Shown here: positions 16,048 to 21,294 of the stretch, piece by piece
How positions within the stretch are numbered: position 1 is the stretch's first letter
Layout of the letters: each line of letters opens with the position of its first letter
Notes under the pieces: model-generated
Database searches by the model: none
Seen by the model: only the letters and a program-made list of their open reading frames with translations
Told to the model about the DNA's origin: nothing
Made by a program: the position numbers and the translations under genes
Assembly (NCBI GenBank): GCA_026419775.2
Contig: JAOPGA020001284.1
Location: 1 to 21,294, forward strand
Direction of reading: 5' to 3'
DNA length: 21,294 bases
Source of the DNA: Acrasis kona
Lineage: Eukaryota; Heterolobosea; Eutetramitea; Acrasida; Acrasidae

Positions 16048-19000
16048 ATGTCACAGCGCACTGAAGTAATTCACTCCGGCAAATACTACCAGGTATTCAA
16101 GAGCGGATCCGACCAAATCATCAAAACACATGCAAGCGAGAATGCCACTGCAGATCAAGCTGACAACTTGAGAAAAGAGTATCAGATGGGCAACTATGCG
16201 AGTAACAATGCCACCAGAGTTGTCAAATTTAAAGAGTTAAGAGAGAAATTGGTCGATAATAATGTACAGGTATCAATTTTGATGCAAGATATCGGTGCAA
16301 AAGACCTATACAAACAGATACCAACAAACGGTTATCCCTTGGCAAAATTCTTACACATCGCAACGGAGTGCGTCCAGGGACTGCAAGAAATTCATAATAA
16401 TGGTGTGATTCACAAGGACGTCAAACCATCAAACATGCTTTTCACCAAAGATGAGAAAATAATCTACATCGATTTTGGTAGTGCTGCTACTTTCAGAGAA
16501 CAGGCATTGGTCCCAGTCTCTAAAAACCAAAGAGTGCACGGAACTGCAAAATACATCTCACCAGTAAGTTATATTACGTTGTATGTCTTGTAAATTTCAA
16601 TAGGAACAAACTGGTAGAACCAACAAGCAGATTGATCATAGAACAGACTTCTATAGTCTAGGCGTTACCTTCTATCAGCTCATCAGCGGAAAGCTACCTT
16701 TCGAAACTTCTGTCCTCTCACAACTATTGATAAGCCATGTAACAAGACAAGCACCTGCACTCCCCAACACAGTTCCATTGGTTGTTTCCGACATCATTGA
16801 GAAATTGATGAGGAAAGATCCTAATGACCGATACCAATCTTGTTTCGGGCTCTTGCGTGATTTGGAAAAATGTAAATCCTATTTGGCGGCCAACCAGACT
16901 ATCGATAGATTCACATTGGGACAAGAAGATTTTGTGGACACCTTCCTTAGTACCAAACTATATGGTAGAGAACAAGAGCTAAAGGCATTGAAAACAATCA
17001 TTAATGATGTGTCTGAGACATCTATTACCCAGTTAGTAACCGTATCTGGTAGAAGTGGAGTCGGCAAATCATGCCTTGTCAGAGACCTTCAGTATGCCGT
17101 GCAAAGAATGAATGGTCACTTGTGCAGTGGTAAATATGATCAACTTGACAGCAACAGCTTGTACTCTGGTATTGTAGACGCCATGAGGGACTTAGTCAAA
17201 CAGATTCTTGTGGAGGATGATGATGAATTGGTGAAGTGGAAGACAATGATTGAACAAGCTGCAGGTCATAATGGAAAACTACTTACTGACCTTGTACCAG
17301 AGATTGAGAAGATAATTGGACCACAACCAGATGTAGCCAAGATCTCATTGTCGGAGCGCAAATCTCGTTTAGAAAATACTATCGCTAAATTTGTTCAAGT
17401 ATTTGCTCAGAACGACAAGCCTCTAGTGTTCTTTGTTGATGATGTACAATGGTGCGATGAAGACAGTTTCCAGCTCTTGGCATCTTTAACAAAGCAAGTC
17501 GCCAAGATGGTTATGATATTTGCTTATCGTGATGATGAAGTACAAGTAGATCATCAATTAATGAAGACCGTTGCAGACATCAAGGAAGCAATTAAAGTTA
17601 AAGAGATCAACTTAACTCCAGTTACTGAGAAAGTTGTTGAGATCTGGGTATGTGATATGATTGGCGAGGGTCGAACCGATCGTGTGTCAGAACTTTCAAG
17701 AGTCGTATTTGAAAAGACTCATGGAGAACCATTGTTCGTCAACCAGTTCTTACAAACACTTCGTGTTGACAAGTTGTTAGTGAGAAATGGTGTATGGAAA
17801 TGGAACATTGCTGACATCAAGTCCCAAAGTGTTACTGACAATGTTGCCAAGCTTATGGAACATAGAGTGAGTCAGCTGTCATCAGATGCTATTGAAGTCA
17901 TGAAGGTATTGAGTTGTATGGGAAGTAGCTGCAATGCTGATGATTTATCATGCATATTAGCCTCGAGATCTGAAGATATTCTTAGTCAACTACATGAAGC
18001 CATAAAGATTGGAGTTATATTATTGATTGATAATCGATTATATTTCTCTCATGATAGAGTTAGGGAGGCATGTCACAGTTTTATCAGCCAAGACAAATTA
18101 GCGAAAACTCATTTCAACATTGGATTGAAGCTTTATCAGATGAACGGGACCAATTGCCAACAAACTGATATTATAGATCATCTAAACAAGGGAAGATCAT
18201 TCATTACAAATAGTGAGGAGGCAGTTACGACCAATCAATCTTTATTAGAAGCAATGGCAAACATGAATGTTAGGGCATGTCAAAAAACCCTTACATCTGC
18301 CTCTTATAAAGCCGCTATCAAATACATTAAAGAGGGTATTTCTTGCTTAGAAATTCTATACCCAGACGAAGATCAAAGGTGGAATAGATATCATGGTTTG
18401 TTGTTCACTTTGAATATCGATCTCGCAAACGTATATATACAAGTCGGTCGTCATGATGAAACTGCTTACTATTACTGACAACCTTCTTAATAGAGCAGTC
18501 TACTAAAATGGAAAAATGTAGTACATATAAGATACGTGCAGTTGTTTCTTCTTTGTTGCTAGATGGGAATGGCATTTACAACAATTGCAATAGTATTTTA
18601 TCGTTATTTGATATTGATATAGGCAACCAAAACCAATCCGAGAACGAAGAGTCGATAAATAAAGTGCTTGATAAGATTGTAGACGGGAACGGTAATATTA
18701 ATATTGATAGTTTGTGCCAAACAGTGGCTTCGGATGAAGAGCAAATGAAGTGCTACGCTCTACTAAATATGTGTTTTTATGCGTATATGTATAACCCATC
18801 ATTATTTGCCTTATCAGTCACAACTGCATTGAGGATCATGTTAAACAGCAACGCATTGACTCCAGAGATTTCTGGGGTCGCAGTTTTTTACTGCACAGTA
18901 GGAATAGGAAAAGGCGATTGGAGCAAAATCAAACTGGTCAACGTTCTTATATCGGAATGCACTACAAAACGTTTTCATGATCACGTTGCAGAGAATGTTA

Positions 19001-20132
19001 GAGCATTATATTTCCACGCTCTTCTGGTCAATCACTTCTACGTCAAACGTCACAAAAACGGTAGAAATCACAAAAGAATAGCATATATGGGAGTAGAAAG
19101 TGGTGAAGCTTTCTATGGATGTGCGTCGATGCTAGGATTTATTGCAGATCTATTTTATGTCAGTGACCTCAACGCCCATGTTCAACATTTAAAGGAAGCC
19201 TTCAATTTTATTACAAAGTTCAAAACGACAGTTTTACGAACTTATGTAGATAGTTTGGAGATTGCCATCAATACACTTCAGGGTAAAACTTTATTGAAAA
19301 ATGCTGTTTTAGAGATCAAATCAATGGATCAAAAGAACAATCCATCGCTTTCATCCTTTTTCAGTTGCGTAATTGAATGGATTGGATTCACTTTAAATTT
19401 AGTAGACATCTCCTCAACACCTGAGCAGATACTTCAAAGTATTCTAGACTGCGAAAGTGAAATCAATTTTAGTCTACAAAACCACGTTATGTCGAAGATA
19501 TTTACGTTCATTAGCGCAATCAAGTTGATACAGGCATATAGAAGTGCGGTAGATGACGTAAAAATACGATTATCGACCGCAATTACCAGATTTGAGGGCA
19601 AGATTTCACAGTGGGCAAAACTCAATGCTGACTACAAGAACTGGAAATATTTGGTCAAAGCAGAAACAGCTGCATATATTGACAAGAATATAATTCAAGC
19701 CTCTGCTATGTACAATAAGTAAGTAATTCAACTTTTGTTGAAATTATTAATTATTTTAGAGCGATTAAATATGCCAACGAAGGAGATTTTACTCATGAAG
19801 TTGCACTTGCACACGAGTTATTTGCAAAATACCAATACTCTTGTAACAATCCTGATGACGCTGATAGATCAATGACTCAATCCTATTTGGCATATAAAAA
19901 ATGGGGAGCATATGCCAAAATTGCAATGATGGCATCCGAAAATGAGCACATCAGAAAATTAGAGGAAGATATACAAAATAAAGATCTGAATACCCTTGGC
20001 ACTGACACTATTAACCAAAAAGTCAAGGACATCAAGATTGATGAGAGCATTGCTAAGGCCATATTTGGAAAAGCAGATGCAGACTGTACTGCAGTTCTCA
20101 GCGTTGTATTGCAGAATGTAAGAGCAGAATAA
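16048..20132 (+). CDS. Ser/Thr kinase - AAA ATPase - TPR-like signalling protein, frame broken twice, short C-terminus
   Basis: Starts at ATG 16048 (MSQRTEVIHSGKYYQ). Exon 1 ends 16563; a 40-nt intron lies at 16564-16603 and a 41-nt intron at 19719-19759. Kinase domain: Lys26, catalytic loop HKDVKPSN at 122-129 (HKD for HRD), DFG at 142-144, then GTAKYISPEQ across the first splice and HRTDFYSLGVTFYQLISGKLPF. ATPase: YGREQELKAL near 291, Walker A SGRSGVGKS near 320, Walker B VFFVDDVQWCDED near 446. Helical repeats follow, and the end (AIKYANEGDFTHEVALAHELFAKYQY, AYKKWGAYAKI) fits the family's TPR-like region. Relatives in bacteria and protists usually continue into GAF and histidine-kinase domains, absent here. 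Two stops near 18476 and 18504 split the gene; +1 shifts at both would rejoin about 1,333 residues. It may be a frameshifting gene, a decaying copy or an assembly error. Confidence 0.75.
16564..16603 (+). other. 40-nt intron 1 of the kinase-ATPase gene
   Basis: It starts CCA|GTAAGTTATA and ends TTTCAATAG, phase 0. The join reads YISPEQTGRTNKQIDHRTDFYSLG, the continuous kinase activation-segment and helix-F region of this family. Confidence 0.9.
18473..18507 (+). other. Double frame break: TAC TGA and TAC TAA
   Basis: The frame entering reads DETAYYY and stops at TGA 18476-18478. The +1 frame from 18477 reads DNLLNRAVY and stops at TAA 18504-18506. The next +1 frame from 18505 reads KMEKCSTYKIRAVV and stays open for over 1.2 kb. 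All three pieces fit one helical repeat of the family. No GT-AG intron with correct phase resolves it. Confidence 0.6.
19719..19759 (+). other. 41-nt intron 2 of the kinase-ATPase gene
   Basis: It starts AATAA|GTAAGTAATT and ends TTATTTTAG, phase 2. The join reads SAMYNKAIKYANEGDFTHEVALAHEL, which fits the conserved C-terminal repeat. Confidence 0.85.
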
Positions 20133-20149
20133 ATTTTGATCTTTTTATA

Positions 20150-20640
20150 ATCTAAAGCGTTTAAATATGACCAATGAAATATGGAGAAGTTTGGTTGGCC
20201 TTGCCATAAACCTAATGGTATTACATTTTGGGTGAGGTAGCGTACTTTAAAGGCAGCTCGTTGATTGTGGCATATAGCGCCCAAATGTCCTCAAACCTAT
20301 TCCGTCGCTACCAATTGTTAAAGAACGCCTCCAGGTCTTTTGGTGAGTCTCTCCAACTTTCTGTATTCAGATCCATCATAAATGTCCCTGTACGCTTGCC
20401 CATCACTGGGTTCTTGTTTGTAAAAGTCGAACATGTCAGTGAGGGGAATGTCTGGTGGTTTTCAGCTATCCGGATAAAATTTGTCCTTGAAACAGATTAG
20501 TTTGCCCTCAAAGCCAGAAACGAATATTCTTTCATCAAGAGTTTCAATATGTCTAGATGCACAAAGCCAAATTGACAAAATTTCCCAAATACAATCATTC
20601 GGAACAGAGCGCGAGCTGTTCAATACATTAAATGTCCAAC
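20150..20640 (-). pseudogene. Decayed DNA-transposon transposase-domain fragment
   Basis: On the minus strand, pieces of one protein appear in order but in different frames and with stops: WTFNVLNSSRSVPND then GFEGKLICFKD; DMFDFYKQEPSDGQAYRDIYDGSEYRKL (about 20435-20349); LTIGSDGIG; NRFEDIWALYATINELPLKYA (about 20303-20238); TQNVIPLGLWQGQPNFSIF (about 20230-20170). The last three match, from memory, the landmark order of a eukaryotic transposase-domain family: LTxxTDGV, then S-x-WPI-x-INELP, then NxILAGLWFGxxKP. At least three breaks show it is dead. No terminal inverted repeats or target-site duplication could be found. It starts just after the stop of the kinase-ATPase gene and points towards it. 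Confidence 0.5.
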
Positions 20641-20920
20641 AACCAAGCAGATATCCTTGAGCAAGAATTCGACTTTGAGGAGTTTTTGTTTGACTTCGGC
20701 AGTACCCCAGCAGAAATTTCGATGGCAGTGATTTGTCAGAGCCAGTTCAACATTTAGCTGGTCAGGAGAGCAACGTTGAAAGTGACTTTGGGACAGACTT
20801 AGAGCTTCATGACTTTTCTTTTGATGATTTGTTAATTGAACCTGTAATATTTTTAGCCAACATAGTACAATCAATAGATTATGAATTGATTAGCAATTAC
20901 TTTTTATCAATTAACTATTG
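20625..20920 (+). other. Acidic open-frame remnants, unassigned
   Basis: The plus strand has a short ATG frame (MSNNQADILEQEFDFEEFLFDF, about 20631-20756) and a partly overlapping one with DLELHDFSFDDLLIEP. Both are acidic and aromatic-rich. They may be remains of one gene or chance frames opposite the transposase fragment. Confidence 0.2.
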
Positions 20921-21294
20921 ACAACACTTGGAAGAAAAATGCACTTATAACTGATTATTGATTGATAATAAATGGATAAAAATGCAATATTTCATACAAA
21001 ATATATGTATATAGCATTAGTTAACAATTGAATATTTATGTACTGTGAGTAGAGAAAAAATCGATGATAAATTGATTATGTTTCATTTTTGATTCAATTT
21101 TTATTCAGATGAACTTCGAAAATGATTACAACAACTTTAGAAGGAATATTGATATTTTACCATTCGATGAATAAAGAGTAAGGTTGGCCTTTATTTTAAC
21201 ATACATAAATATAACCCTCCCCACCCATCCCACAATAATTTCCATGAACTCTATCTATTACCATAATTCAGAAGTAATCTCTCTTATAATCCCT
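20921..21294. other. AT-rich non-coding tail of the window
   Basis: No open frame of note, RNA gene or clear repeat. Short variants of TTGATTNATAAT / AATTGATTA recur between 20870 and 21080. A C-rich patch, CCCTCCCCACCCATCCC, lies near 21215. Confidence 0.4.

Noticed and set aside
18434-18492. Intron with donor GTATAT, branch-like CTGAC and acceptor AATAG covering the first frame break of the kinase-ATPase gene.
   Set aside because: The donor is phase 0 while the downstream frame needs phase 1, and it would remove the well-fitting segment YIQVGRHDETAYYY.
1-21294. CRISPR array, operon, integron or prophage.
   Set aside because: There is no repeat-spacer pattern, and introns, spacing and tRNA style are eukaryotic nuclear.

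Overview
This is a eukaryotic nuclear window, most likely from a free-living protist. The genes are closely packed on both strands. Several carry very short GT-AG introns (38-44 nt, with one candidate of 90 nt). There are Pol III tRNA genes with T-run terminators and AATAAA-like signals just past stop codons. The compact, moderately AT-rich style and the gene types (a stand-alone SLOG protein, a kinase-ATPase-TPR signalling protein, a GCP3 gene) would suit a heterolobosean such as Acrasis or Naegleria, but the lineage is an inference and no marker here proves it.

Layout. 1-689: 3' part of a Ras-like GTPase gene (+). 794-1705: SWIM zinc-finger protein (-). 2470-3312: SLOG-fold protein (-). 3975-4235: small secreted peptide precursor (-). 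4619-5532: Lys/Glu-rich protein with one intron (-). 5753-7870: large coiled-coil protein (-). 8099-8569: two tRNA genes, Cys(GCA) and Leu(CAA). 8793-10403: type I membrane glycoprotein (+). 10614-11438: six-helix membrane protein built from three two-helix units (+). 11751-14442: gamma-tubulin complex component 3 in four exons (+). 14562-14852: single-pass small protein (-), divergent from 14904-15626, a tail-anchored protein with one intron (+). 16048-20132: Ser/Thr kinase + AAA ATPase + TPR-like protein (+), with two frame breaks and an early C-terminal end. 20150-20640: decayed DNA-transposon transposase fragment (-). The rest, to 21294, is AT-rich and shows nothing recognisable.

The genes do not form one pathway; this looks like an ordinary mixed eukaryotic neighbourhood (cytoskeleton nucleation, signalling, membrane proteins). 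The most striking signal is in the two tRNA genes. Each folds as a complete cloverleaf only if a D-loop insertion of about 13 nt is allowed, and each insertion carries a run of five or six T, as long as or longer than the gene's own 3' terminator. The second is a pair of +1 frame breaks 28 nt apart in the kinase-ATPase gene, each at a TAC codon followed by a stop.
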